From the IMG/VR virus record IMGVR_UViG_3300043775_000777, positions 1 through 64,000 of that record: a stretch of DNA of 64,000 bases. The stretch is one strand, 5' to 3'. The translations under genes were made by a program, and so were the position numbers. This DNA comes from a virus. The first letter of the stretch is position 1; every line of letters begins with the position of its first letter. The notes below the pieces were generated by a model that saw only the letters and a list, made by a program, of their open reading frames with translations, made no database searches and was not told the origin of the DNA. Below, one piece after another: positions 44,281 through 52,820 of the stretch.

Positions 44281-45585
44281 TTATAATTCTAATTTAATTA
44301 CTTTACCTGGTAAATCATTATTCATATAGGACTGCTCTGACAAAACCCATAGGATATTCCCTTTTGGTTTTACAGAATAACCACATTCACCATCAGTAAA
44401 ATACACCAGGCTAGTATATTTCTTTAGGTTTTCATTATAATATTCCAGGACGGGATCAAATTCAGTCCCACCTCTTCCGTGTATATTCATTTCATGCTTT
44501 CCTGTATAAGGTTTGATAGAATGTATTTTAGTATCACACTGTACAATAGTAATATCAACACCGGCTTTATAGATATGATGAATCTCATTCATAAACTCTT
44601 TCAACTCAGAATCACTTACAGAACCTGAAGTATCTATAGCTAAAAGCATATGTTGTTTCATCTTAATCTTAAGACCCGGATTGTCAGAGAATCTTCTATT
44701 CTCTTTTCTTCTGATCTTCTTGGTAAATACTTTTGTACTAACACCAGTAAATCTACGGATATACCCTCTCCAATCAAACTTAGGGGCTTCTATTTGTTCT
44801 ACAATGATAAGACCATCTATCTCACCTGGCACAGTACCCCGTTTCTTAACAGTTTGCTCCTTAGCATCACTAAGCACTTTCTGTAATTGCTTTTCAATTA
44901 ACTTTTGCTCAGCTTCAGTAAGATTATCAAACTCTTCCCAGGTACCATGATCAGGAACATTACCCATATCAATATTGTCAAGAAGATTATCCATTGCTTG
45001 ATTACCACAAGTACCATTCTTCTCTTTCTCATCTTTAAACTCTTTAAGCTTGTCATAGTAATATCTACAACCTGCTCTAAGTTCAAGATTCATATCAGCA
45101 TAGTCTTCTATAAAAATACCTCTACTAGGTGCATTCTTAAGTATCTCAGCTATTTCTTCAGGACTAGCTCCTGTTTCCATAGCTGCAGACATTTCAAGTT
45201 TTAGTTTTTCATTCAATGCTTCATATTCTTCTTTAGAATATTCTCCGCCCGGCAACCAAGACTTTTCAATATACTGATTGATTTCCATATCCATTGCAAC
45301 ATTTGCAAGTCTCTTATCACTAAACTTAAAGTAAGTAGTAAGGTGACCAAATGCAATATGAAGCAATTCATGTTTTAATATACCAAGCTTTTGTTCTTCA
45401 TTAAGACCTTCCCAAAAATCAGGATTAATAGCAAGCTGATAATTAATACCATTCTTACTAACCCCGGCAGTAGGAACTCTTTTAGCATCCCATAGCTTAT
45501 TCAACATAATGAGAAAGAACCCATAATAGGGCTCCTTCAACATCAGGTCTTTACTAGCTTTACTTAAACTCTGAACTTTGTCCAT
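44281..45585 (-). CDS. VWA domain protein with metallopeptidase-like N-terminus (DUF2201-like)
   Basis: An HExxH motif (KHELLHIAFGH, residues 71-81) sits in the N-terminal domain, with the later NVAMDMEIN helix typical of DUF2201-type proteins. The C-terminal domain begins LLAIDTSGSVSDSE (about 315-326), a complete MIDAS metal site of von Willebrand factor A domains, followed by TIVQCDT, GRGGTEFDPVLEY and YFTDGECGY. It is paired with the MoxR-type ATPase immediately downstream. The start codon shares a base with the stop of the upstream gene (TAATG). Known relatives occur next to MoxR in bacteria and large phages. Proteolytic activity is not certain. Confidence 0.85.
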   Translation of the reverse strand: MDKVQSLSKASKDLMLKEPYYGFFLIMLNKLWDAKRVPTAGVSKNGINYQLAINPDFWEGLNEEQKLGILKHELLHIAFGHLTTYFKFSDKRLANVAMDMEINQYIEKSWLPGGEYSKEEYEALNEKLKLEMSAAMETGASPEEIAEILKNAPSRGIFIEDYADMNLELRAGCRYYYDKLKEFKDEKEKNGTCGNQAMDNLLDNIDMGNVPDHGTWEEFDNLTEAEQKLIEKQLQKVLSDAKEQTVKKRGTVPGEIDGLIIVEQIEAPKFDWRGYIRRFTGVSTKVFTKKIRRKENRRFSDNPGLKIKMKQHMLLAIDTSGSVSDSELKEFMNEIHHIYKAGVDITIVQCDTKIHSIKPYTGKHEMNIHGRGGTEFDPVLEYYNENLKKYTSLVYFTDGECGYSVKPKGNILWVLSEQSYMNNDLPGKVIKLEL

Positions 45586-45986
45586 TAGTCTTTTAGTTTA
45601 ATATCTATTTCAAATTTTTCTGTTGGATATCCTAGTTGTCCTAAGAACCCAACCATATCTACTACAAAATTCTCCAAGAACAATTCTATTGAATCTTTAC
45701 TAGATCCATTAGAAGTCATAAGAGATAAACACTTACCACTAGTAAGATTATTATCCCCTAGTGCAGCAGCTTTATTTAACACCTTATAAGATTTTGGTGC
45801 TTCTTTTTCCCAAGCATCTTTTGGTAACTTAGAAAACTTATACAGCACTAGTAACTCACCAATATATTTTTTGTGGTCAGTATTTTCTAATGCTTGAAAT
45901 GCAATAACATGATTATCCTGATCTTCAGATTTAAGCATGTTTAATAAATTCTTTGTTTCTTCTTTGTCAAATTTTACTTTACCCAT
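45585..45986 (-). CDS. DxDNH-domain protein (133 aa)
   Basis: The N-terminal half (LLNMLKSEDQDNHVIAFQAL, then ELLVLYKFSK) matches a segment of the 438-aa protein encoded at 41690. Helical repeats of this kind, with S-x-D-x-D-N, are seen in other large-phage proteins, but I cannot name the family with confidence. The rest is charged and helical, ending EIDIKLKD. Start and stop both overlap neighbouring genes by one to a few bases, so it is tightly coupled to the VWA gene downstream. Confidence 0.72.
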   Translation of the reverse strand: MGKVKFDKEETKNLLNMLKSEDQDNHVIAFQALENTDHKKYIGELLVLYKFSKLPKDAWEKEAPKSYKVLNKAAALGDNNLTSGKCLSLMTSNGSSKDSIELFLENFVVDMVGFLGQLGYPTEKFEIDIKLKD

Positions 45987-46327
45987 CAGTCTTCAATTTT
46001 TAGTGTTTTAATCATCCATATTGTAGGTGTTTCAAGATTATCCACCCATTCTTTTGCACTTGGAATGTATCCATTGCAATCTTCCTTTACATGCTGTTCA
46101 CCTATATAACGGACATATACATCTTTACCATCAGAGTTAGTGATTACTTCACCAAATCTTTTCTCACATTCAAATATACCTTCACTATGATGTCTAAACA
46201 GTCTGTGCTTACTATGACCATACCAAGCCTTAGTTTCATCAAACCATTTGTGTATCTCCAAATAATCCAAAGGAGATCCTCCAAACTTTTTAGCTGAGGA
46301 TTTTGCATGTTGCCAAGGATGCGCCAT
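45986..46327 (-). CDS. DUF6915-like protein (113 aa)
   Basis: MAHPWQHAKSSAKKFGGSP, then IHKWFDETKAWYGHSKHRLF, RHHSEGIF, FGEVITNSDGK and VRYIGEQHVKED is the full motif series I associate with DUF6915-type phage and bacterial proteins. These have many conserved histidines and an unknown, possibly metal-dependent, activity. Length and motif order are normal. It overlaps both neighbours by a few bases (TGATG and TAATG). Confidence 0.7.
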   Translation of the reverse strand: MAHPWQHAKSSAKKFGGSPLDYLEIHKWFDETKAWYGHSKHRLFRHHSEGIFECEKRFGEVITNSDGKDVYVRYIGEQHVKEDCNGYIPSAKEWVDNLETPTIWMIKTLKIED

Positions 46328-46731
46328 TATTCTTCTGTTTTACTTAATAAATCTCCATCATGAAAATAATCTTCAGTTTCAGTAATTCTGATATGATTAT
46401 TGATAACATATTTTCCTGAAGGAACACATATACCTACATCACCAAAACCACCTTCATTATTCCACCAGTCTTCTATATCATCAAGAAGTTTCTCAATAAC
46501 AAACTCTTCAACTAAGTTATAAAGTTCCCTATCTAGATTACTTAATAAAAATTCATTATTCCAATCATCTACATAATCAATTACATCTTCTGGAGTGTTA
46601 CATGGATCTTTTGTAAAACCAATCCATTCTACGGAACCAGAGTCTCCAGCACCATCATACTTTACTTTAACACCAGTAACATTCAAATCAGCCAACTGAA
46701 ACAGGAGGCTTGTCAATTCTAATTCTGTCAT
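46327..46731 (-). CDS. DUF6878-like hypothetical protein (134 aa)
   Basis: VKVKYDGAGDSGSVEWIGF near the N-terminus and DIEDWWNNEGGFGD in the C-terminal half resemble the two conserved blocks of DUF6878-type phage proteins. Function is unknown. The protein is strongly acidic and has no membrane segment. It overlaps the DUF6915-like gene by one base (TAATG). Confidence 0.65.
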   Translation of the reverse strand: MTELELTSLLFQLADLNVTGVKVKYDGAGDSGSVEWIGFTKDPCNTPEDVIDYVDDWNNEFLLSNLDRELYNLVEEFVIEKLLDDIEDWWNNEGGFGDVGICVPSGKYVINNHIRITETEDYFHDGDLLSKTEE

Positions 46732-46733
46732 AA

Positions 46734-47159
46734 CTATTTGATTTTATAAAACCTACCTAATATGTTTCCATTTAGGAATTCTTCTTTTTCAAGAACCTCT
46801 CTTGTAAACTGATACTTAGTCTCATAATATGTAAGTTCCATTTTGGAAAAACATATCTTAACCATAAACCTTTTAATCTTTATACCAGCTTTGTGAGCTT
46901 CTTTAAGAACTGCATTACTACTATAATAGTTTTGATAACTGGGCTTAGTAACAGTCTCATACTTTTTAGTCCTTTTATCTGTTACTTGAGCCATAGCTTT
47001 TTTACCAAACTTTTTCTTTGTAATAGAGTAAAAGTTCTTCTTACCTACATATCTTACAGACTTTCCATTAATAACAGCTTCCATCTCATACACAAAACCT
47101 ACTGCTCCATCTGGAATCATGCTATCATTAAAAGGTCTTCCTTCATATAACCAGCTCAT
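46734..47159 (-). CDS. GIY-YIG-like nuclease-fold phage protein (141 aa)
   Basis: GFVYEMEAVINGKSVRYVGKKNF looks like the GIY-YIG core (here V-Y and Y-V-G), followed by a basic region, NYYSSNAVLKEAHKAG and FSKMELTYYETKYQ. Similar proteins occur in T4-like phages as presumed nucleases. The classical catalytic Arg and Glu could not be placed with certainty. The gene overlaps the primase stop (ATGA). Homing or DNA-processing activity is possible. Confidence 0.55.
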   Translation of the reverse strand: MSWLYEGRPFNDSMIPDGAVGFVYEMEAVINGKSVRYVGKKNFYSITKKKFGKKAMAQVTDKRTKKYETVTKPSYQNYYSSNAVLKEAHKAGIKIKRFMVKICFSKMELTYYETKYQFTREVLEKEEFLNGNILGRFYKIK

Positions 47160-48136
47160 AATGCTTGTTTTAATAGTGAAAATAACACATCTCTAACTTT
47201 ATCTATACCATGCAGCTTAATAGAATCTGAAAGATCTTTTTCCATAGGTAGAATAATATAATTAAATCCATACATATGTTTGTATCTTTCAGCTGCTTTT
47301 ATCCCCGGCTCATCATTATCAAATAGAACAATAATCTTCTGATAATGTCTTACAAACTCACTCATAGCTCTTTCACCTATCATAGTATTCTCACTGTCCG
47401 GAGCAATTGCTTCAATATTATTAATACCTAGTCTATTAAAACACATTAGATCTTTAAGAGAAGAAGTAATTAGTAGATATTTACTTTCATACTTAAGCTG
47501 ATCCATACCTTGGATATAATTTTCAACCTTTATAAATTTCTTATCTGGTACCTTGGGCATGTAAATTTTGTATAAACTTCCATCATTTCTAAAATAACCA
47601 TATGTAAAAGGCTTTTTAAATACAAATGAAGTCATAGTACCATCTGTTTCTGTTTTTTCCATTGTAAAGAAATCTAAAGGAACAACATTATATCTATCAA
47701 GGATACTAGATCCAATCTTAAAACCTATCCAGTAATCTTTATCTAAACTATTCCAGTGCCTCATCTCATAATCCACAACCTTAAACTTGTCATGTATTAC
47801 TATTTCTCTCTTCTCAAGTACTGTATTGTTTTTAAGATATGCTTGATAGTCATTCATTATCTTCTTAGCTGCTTCACCTGGAGACAGGTTATACAACTGC
47901 TGAATCAAATTCCATGAGCTACCTTGATTACCTGAAGAAAAATCTTTGTGCTTATATCTATTAGATACAACATCAAAATAAATAAACATAGAAGGAACTT
48001 TATCCTTTGAGTTAAATGCAGAAAGCATTTTTATATCTTGACCTGTAAGTTTTTCTTTTAGGTTTAAATAATATTCATAAATCCATTCATCCGGTACATC
48101 TTTTATATCAGATATCAGTCCTTTGGTTGAAATCAT
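47156..48136 (-). CDS. DnaG-like Toprim primase (326 aa)
   Basis: The Toprim motifs are clear: LLITSSLKD (residues 222-229) in place of the usual E-G-x-x-D, IAPDSEN, and VLFDNDEPG with Asp273 and Asp275. The N-terminal segment PSMFIYFDVVSNRYKHKDFSSGNQG is organised like the CHC2 zinc-binding domain of primases but lacks the cysteines. The usual Toprim glutamate is replaced by serine, so it may be a divergent primase. It should lay primers for the family B polymerase and work with the DnaB-like helicase encoded at 50.3 kb. Confidence 0.85.
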   Translation of the reverse strand: MISTKGLISDIKDVPDEWIYEYYLNLKEKLTGQDIKMLSAFNSKDKVPSMFIYFDVVSNRYKHKDFSSGNQGSSWNLIQQLYNLSPGEAAKKIMNDYQAYLKNNTVLEKREIVIHDKFKVVDYEMRHWNSLDKDYWIGFKIGSSILDRYNVVPLDFFTMEKTETDGTMTSFVFKKPFTYGYFRNDGSLYKIYMPKVPDKKFIKVENYIQGMDQLKYESKYLLITSSLKDLMCFNRLGINNIEAIAPDSENTMIGERAMSEFVRHYQKIIVLFDNDEPGIKAAERYKHMYGFNYIILPMEKDLSDSIKLHGIDKVRDVLFSLLKQAL

Positions 48137-48151
48137 AACACATAATTAAAT

Positions 48152-48183
48152 AAAAAAGGGGCCAGAAGTATTAACTGACCCCT
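48152..48183 (-). terminator. Terminator
   Basis: GGGGTCAG/CTGGCCCC form an 8-bp stem with one G-U pair and a 9-nt loop, followed on the minus strand by TTTTTTATTT. It separates the gene at 48198 from the primase. Confidence 0.85.
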
Positions 48184-48197
48184 CTTGACTAGTTTAA

Positions 48198-48884
48198 TTA
48201 GTCTAAGCTGAAATCAGTAGAAGTTTTATTTGGGATGGTTAAATCATCATCATCTCCAAAATTCTTAACTTCTTGCACTTCTTGTTTCTTTAAGTGAATA
48301 CTTTCATCAAAAGTTAATACTTTACCATCTTTAGTACTACCATAAGCATACTTACCTTTATCTGCTTTTGGAAGATACAAGTTATAGTTAGTATAACCAT
48401 TCTTGTCAACATATTCTCTACCTGCAACACAGAAGTTTAAATAGATATCTTTAAACGGTGCAGATTTATTGAAAGCAATTACAAAGTCATCAATAGTAGC
48501 ATGTAAATCATCTTGACTTTCAAACCATTGAGAAATGCCAAGATTATTACAAAGACTTTTAAGAAATAACATAAGTGATTTATCTCTCTCAATCTTAATT
48601 CCACCTTTAGTAACACCATCAGCATAAGCATACATACTTGCTTTTACTTTACCTACTTGACCTGCATGTCTTCCTAAACTTTCATTGTCTTTATCAATAT
48701 AAAAACCTTCAAAACCATCAATTGGTTCAGTTTCTACATGTAAAAGCAAATGCTTTGCACCTTCAATAAAGCTAAAATCTTCAAGCTCTAGCTTGTTAAT
48801 CTTAAGTGTGACATTTCCAGGTGAAATTGTTTTAGGAAGCCCTCCGCCTCCACTAGTTACTAGGTCTTTTGTACTTAATCCCAT
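48198..48884 (-). CDS. Probable single-stranded DNA-binding protein (228 aa)
   Basis: Candidate SSB: a strand-rich body (KTISPGNVTLKINKLEL, HLLLHVETEPIDG, YTNYNLYLPKA) is followed by a disordered acidic tail ending DDDDLTIPNKTSTDFSLD, like the protein-interaction tails of phage SSBs. The N-terminus has a GGGGLPK segment. It lies between the Sak4-like ATPase and the primase and ends at its own strong terminator, as expected for an abundant replication protein. No sequence family was firmly recognised. Confidence 0.6.
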   Translation of the reverse strand: MGLSTKDLVTSGGGGLPKTISPGNVTLKINKLELEDFSFIEGAKHLLLHVETEPIDGFEGFYIDKDNESLGRHAGQVGKVKASMYAYADGVTKGGIKIERDKSLMLFLKSLCNNLGISQWFESQDDLHATIDDFVIAFNKSAPFKDIYLNFCVAGREYVDKNGYTNYNLYLPKADKGKYAYGSTKDGKVLTFDESIHLKKQEVQEVKNFGDDDDLTIPNKTSTDFSLD

Positions 48885-48895
48885 TGTTATTTATT

Positions 48896-49621
48896 TTAAT
48901 TATTAATGAATACTTTGTCCCATGAAGTTGTTAAAACTCCACTCTCTGAATCTGTAATTACTATCTCTTGATTTCTCAAATGATCCGGTCTTGCACCGCA
49001 AGTTACTTCTTCACTAGTTTTGAAACTTAAAATAGTTTTGTTTCCTTTTCTATACATATAACCAATTGCATCAGCATTTGCACAGATTAAAGATTTGATT
49101 TTACCTGTCAAATCAATGTTTGCAGACATAACCATCTCACCTTTATCATCAACTACCTTGTCTTTAATGTGACCAGATAAAATAATGTGGGGTGCTAAGG
49201 TATCAATAAAATCTAAAACCTGGAAAAATGCTTCACGGATATATAAATATCCAGCACCATTTGGCAATGTAGAAACAGTATCACCACTGAAGCTCTTTCC
49301 CATCGGTGTAGCCCGATAAAGCTTAATTGCAAGCGGTTGTATCATACTCTCTAACGCAGTGACAGTATCTATAGTAACATACTTATAGGGTTTACCTGCT
49401 TCTTTAATTGCTTTACCGGCATCTAATAACTCTTGTAGACTATTAACTTTAATCTTAAGAGCATCTACATAATCAGAACCATTTTCTAAATCTATAATCA
49501 GATTGTTTTCTAATCCTGCAAATGCAGTTGTCTTACCAGTCTTTGGCTTTGAATAAATCAGTAATCTCTTTGGATTAACCTGAGTTGCCTTTACTTTACT
49601 TGTTGGAAGTACTATACTCAT
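48896..49621 (-). CDS. Sak4-like RecA-fold ATPase (241 aa)
   Basis: Walker A SKPKTGKTT at residues 24-32, Walker B YVTIDTVTALE, and HIILSGHIKDK give a RecA-type ATPase of the phage Sak4 group, which anneals single strands during recombination. FEN-like LIIDLENGSDYVDAL after Walker A is typical of this group. It is next to a probable SSB (11 nt) and overlaps the upstream gene by ATGA, in line with the known Sak4-SSB pairing. ATG start. Confidence 0.85.
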   Translation of the reverse strand: MSIVLPTSKVKATQVNPKRLLIYSKPKTGKTTAFAGLENNLIIDLENGSDYVDALKIKVNSLQELLDAGKAIKEAGKPYKYVTIDTVTALESMIQPLAIKLYRATPMGKSFSGDTVSTLPNGAGYLYIREAFFQVLDFIDTLAPHIILSGHIKDKVVDDKGEMVMSANIDLTGKIKSLICANADAIGYMYRKGNKTILSFKTSEEVTCGARPDHLRNQEIVITDSESGVLTTSWDKVFINN

Positions 49622-50292
49622 ATTTCACTTTTTGTATGTTTTTTAATCAAATCATTCAGCCAAGGTTTAGCACTTACCGGTTCCATCAGCATAATTGCTG
49701 CTAAATCTCTAATAGTTGCTTCACTTAAAGGTACATCAGCAATTTCTACATTGTTTGTATCCGCCTCTACTTTTAAATCAGAACCAACTTCTGCCTCAAA
49801 ATCAGGAAATAAAGACTGTTGTAGTCTTGGCAGTTTGATATTTTCAACTGCAGATTCAGCAGGAGCGGTACCCGCATCTTTTCTTTTCTGATATACATTA
49901 TAAGGTATCTCAGTTCCATCTTTAAGAACAGCACGCAATTCAGTTACAGGAATAGTATAAAGTTTATAAGGCTCACCTTTATAGTTTACACCTTCTTTCA
50001 TCTCATACTCTTCTCCATAATAAGGATTGTTTCTGTACTTAAATAATTGTCTGTCAGAATTAAAAGGCACAATATCCTTAATATTGTCATTTTCATCTTT
50101 AACATTGTCATAGAACTCTATGTATATATCAAGCTCCTTAGTTATTTCAGACGCAAAAAGCTGAAATTGCCTTTCTGCTTTACCTTTTACAAAGTAAGCT
50201 GTCTTAATAACAAATGTAGGATCTGCTATTCCATGAGCTCTAAATGTCTCCAAGTGTTCTGCAAAAAACTCTTTTTCTTTTTCTTTTCTCAT
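49618..50292 (-). CDS. Hypothetical protein of the replication cluster (224 aa)
   Basis: No family recognised. It starts MRKEKEKEFFAEHLETFRAH. The body is beta-rich (FQLFASEITKELDIYIEFYD, YKLYTIPVTELRAVL) with a long acidic linker and a helical C-terminus (IRDLAAIMLMEPVSAKPWLN). It lies between the DnaB-like helicase and Sak4, overlapping the latter by 4 nt (ATGA). A replication or recombination role is inferred from context only. Confidence 0.78.
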   Translation of the reverse strand: MRKEKEKEFFAEHLETFRAHGIADPTFVIKTAYFVKGKAERQFQLFASEITKELDIYIEFYDNVKDENDNIKDIVPFNSDRQLFKYRNNPYYGEEYEMKEGVNYKGEPYKLYTIPVTELRAVLKDGTEIPYNVYQKRKDAGTAPAESAVENIKLPRLQQSLFPDFEAEVGSDLKVEADTNNVEIADVPLSEATIRDLAAIMLMEPVSAKPWLNDLIKKHTKSEI

Positions 50293-50306
50293 ACTCTATT
50301 TACATT

Positions 50307-51308
50307 TTAAATTGATACTTTTTTTGTAGCTTGTGCTGGTGTGTCTATCTCTACAATCCTCATGATTGTTCTATCTAGCTTAAAGAAGCTCATCCTTGTG
50401 GTACCATTTCTAGATTTTAGAAAATGAAAGACTAATAAGTCTTCATCATTTATAATATATCTATCAGGACCATACTGTCTTATTTTTCTTAGAGAGGGTT
50501 TATTTATACCTAAGACTACATCCGCATGCTGCAATAAAGCATCTGACCCATATATATCTGAATCCAATACATAATTTCCATACTCACCGTCCCTCTGTCT
50601 TTCTACATTATCTATGTTTCTGTTAAGCTGACTTAACACTACAAAAGCTACCGGATAGTTTTTTTTCATCATAGTGAGTGCCTTGCCTAATGCTGAGAGC
50701 ATCTCAAAGTCATCCTTTTGGTTCTTTGCTTTTGCAAATAATGTTGAGTGATCTATACCTACAAGCATATTCATATATGTTCCATCTGGCTTCTTAAACT
50801 TTTCCATTTCATAATGAATAGTTGCACACATTTCATCAACATTACAAGTGTCATATAGAACTCTAGTAATATCATTTTCTACAGATTTCTCATAATACTC
50901 AACACATTTGTCATAGATTGCTTTATCTACCTTCACTCCATCTTTACTCATTAATGTATTGTAATCAGCACCGGTTTCTAAACTAAGTTTTCTTACTCCG
51001 CTAGTTTCATCTACCATCTCAAACTGAAACTTAAGTATTCTAAATTCTTGATCAGGATTTTGGTCTATTATGTCACTAAATAACTGTTCTAAGAATAAGG
51101 TTTTACCTGTTCCAGGTCTAGCACCAACTACGGTGATAGTTCTCCATTCTAATCCATCACAAAAAGCATCATTAAATTTGGGCCATGCACTTTTAAGAGA
51201 TTTAATATCTCCATTTCTTCTGCCTTTCATCTTAAGGATTGCTTTTCTTAGTGAGTCTCTTTCACTTACAGGCAGCAAAGGCCTGGCTCCATTAAATAAT
51301 TCTGCCAT
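50307..51308 (-). CDS. DnaB-type replicative helicase core (333 aa)
   Basis: Walker A VVGARPGTGKT (61-70 region), a Walker B-like MLVGIDHSTLF, VVLSQLNRN and DIYGSDALLQHADVVLGI match the RecA-fold domain of DnaB-family helicases. The usual N-terminal primase-binding domain is missing and only a short basic segment precedes the core, as in several phage helicases. It should form the hexameric helicase at the fork. The neighbouring gene at 51486 may be its loader. Confidence 0.87.
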   Translation of the reverse strand: MAELFNGARPLLPVSERDSLRKAILKMKGRRNGDIKSLKSAWPKFNDAFCDGLEWRTITVVGARPGTGKTLFLEQLFSDIIDQNPDQEFRILKFQFEMVDETSGVRKLSLETGADYNTLMSKDGVKVDKAIYDKCVEYYEKSVENDITRVLYDTCNVDEMCATIHYEMEKFKKPDGTYMNMLVGIDHSTLFAKAKNQKDDFEMLSALGKALTMMKKNYPVAFVVLSQLNRNIDNVERQRDGEYGNYVLDSDIYGSDALLQHADVVLGINKPSLRKIRQYGPDRYIINDEDLLVFHFLKSRNGTTRMSFFKLDRTIMRIVEIDTPAQATKKVSI

Positions 51309-51312
51309 ATTG

Positions 51313-51489
51313 TTATTGATTTTCTATTCTACTATTTTTCACTTGGTTATACACCTCATGTAATAATGTAATCAGCAATTCAATTAAGAAATACTTCCAA
51401 AAAGGCATAGATATAATAAATAAATCCACTATACTATAACCAATTGCTGTTCCTAATATTGCTATAATTATTAAAATTCCTTTTGTCAT
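51313..51489 (-). CDS. Small membrane protein (58 aa)
   Basis: MTKGILIIIAILGTAIGYSI is a membrane-spanning N-terminus, with a second hydrophobic stretch (FWKYFLIELLITLL) and a hydrophilic tail. The start overlaps the stop of the gene at 51486 (ATGA) and the stop lies 5 nt before the helicase start, so it fits the operon exactly. Function unknown. Confidence 0.6.
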   Translation of the reverse strand: MTKGILIIIAILGTAIGYSIVDLFIISMPFWKYFLIELLITLLHEVYNQVKNSRIENQ

Positions 51490-52076
51490 ACTACTCTTTC
51501 TTTAAAATAAGAACCACCTTCTCCATCAAGGGTTGTGTTTAATAACTGACAATATGTTGCTAGATCAGATTCAAAAGTCTTATCTAAATTTTGTCTTCTT
51601 ATGAAATACTGAGAGTTTCTCATATACTCATAATTTCTGACACTAAATTCATCAACATATTTTTCAGTAGCTTTTAGGATTGTTTCCCAGTCATAATCAT
51701 AATTCTCAAAGAACCATTTAAAAGCACCTTCAAGATTCTTGGGATTAACTCTAGCATATTTACCGGAGTTAAGTTTCCTATTAGGAAATATTTCTACATA
51801 TTCCTGTATCTTCTCTAAGAAGCCATCTCCCATTAAATCTCTAAGTGTTTTCTTTTTAGTTCTCTTGAAGAACCCGTTAATTTCCTCCATAAAGATAAGA
51901 CTTTTACTTGTAAGTTGCAAGTTTTCATCTATCCAATGATCTTGTTGCAGTCTTTTGCACTCAAGTTCTTTATTGATAAAATTATGAGGTATTATTTTTT
52001 CTCTTATGCAATGCAAAACATAGTATGTGTTTGGTGTTAGGTTCTCTTTTATCAACCTTTGAAATATCTCTGTCAT
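51486..52076 (-). CDS. Putative replication initiator or helicase loader with winged-helix N-terminus (196 aa)
   Basis: Residues 1-65 (IFQRLIKENLTPNTYYVLHC, then a helix-turn-helix-like LQLTSKSL) look like a winged helix. The C-terminal half has NPKNLEGAFKWFFENYDYDW and YEYMRNSQYFIRR, a helical arrangement seen in phage replisome organisers and DnaI/gp59-type loaders. It lies next to the DnaB-like helicase gene. ATG at 52076 shares a base with the UDG stop (TAATG). A TTG two codons upstream is unlikely. The assignment is tentative. Confidence 0.65.
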   Translation of the reverse strand: MTEIFQRLIKENLTPNTYYVLHCIREKIIPHNFINKELECKRLQQDHWIDENLQLTSKSLIFMEEINGFFKRTKKKTLRDLMGDGFLEKIQEYVEIFPNRKLNSGKYARVNPKNLEGAFKWFFENYDYDWETILKATEKYVDEFSVRNYEYMRNSQYFIRRQNLDKTFESDLATYCQLLNTTLDGEGGSYFKERVV

Positions 52077-52789
52077 TACCAAGTAATTTTTGCATTAAAC
52101 TGTCTTTCTACAACTTCATTAATCTTAACAAACAGGTTATCTGAGTTCCATCTCTCCTGCTGATTATATGCAGCACTGGCTGGATGGCTTACAAAAAACT
52201 TATAGTTGTTATCATTAACGGCTTCAGACCATTCTTGAGCTTGTTTACCCATATATACATATATAAGTCCGGCTTCATTCCATGTTAAATAATCAAACAG
52301 ATAAGCCATAAAAGGTTTCCATATATTGTAATGCTGCCCTATCTTACCTACTGTAGTTGTAAGAGCTGTATTAACTAATAGTACACCTTGTTCTGCCCAT
52401 CTTGTTAAATCTGTATCAAGACTACCAGGATGTCCATTGTAAACAGTTCTGTTTACTTCATCTAATAAATACCTAAGACTAGGTTGTAACTCTTTAGTAT
52501 TGCTACAGCTAAAAGCTATACCATCAGCAACACCAATTTGAGGATACGGATCCTGCCCTACTATAACTACCTTAAGTTCATTTACAGGACATTCTTCAAA
52601 TGCTCTAAACATTTGTTTTAATGGCGGAGTAAATCTTCTACCATCCATAGATAACCTAGCTAACTCTGTAATGATTTTATCAAACTCTGCACTATATATA
52701 AAACTTCTTAGTTTTGTTGACCATCCGGAGTTTTCTAATCTAGCATACAGTTTATCCTTAATTTCCTCTAAATCTAGTTTCTGATTCAT
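52076..52789 (-). CDS. ung: Uracil-DNA glycosylase, family 1
   Basis: The water-activating loop VVIVGQDPYPQIGVADGIAFS (residues about 75-94, catalytic Asp80) is nearly canonical (GQDPYH in most). LLVNTALTT at 137-145 and FFVSHPASAAYNQ at 199-210 match the other two active-site motifs; HPAS replaces the common HPSP. At 237 aa it has normal length. It excises uracil from DNA. It is co-transcribed with replication genes. A divergently oriented gene begins only 31 nt upstream of its ATG. Confidence 0.93.
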   Translation of the reverse strand: MNQKLDLEEIKDKLYARLENSGWSTKLRSFIYSAEFDKIITELARLSMDGRRFTPPLKQMFRAFEECPVNELKVVIVGQDPYPQIGVADGIAFSCSNTKELQPSLRYLLDEVNRTVYNGHPGSLDTDLTRWAEQGVLLVNTALTTTVGKIGQHYNIWKPFMAYLFDYLTWNEAGLIYVYMGKQAQEWSEAVNDNNYKFFVSHPASAAYNQQERWNSDNLFVKINEVVERQFNAKITW

Positions 52790-52820
52790 ATTTTATTTAT
52801 TTTTGTTTAAAACTAACACA

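Noticed and set aside
46734-47159. Firm call of a homing endonuclease
   Set aside because: GIY-YIG-like strands are visible, but the catalytic Arg and Glu cannot be placed and there is no intron or intein beside it, so only a fold-level call is given.
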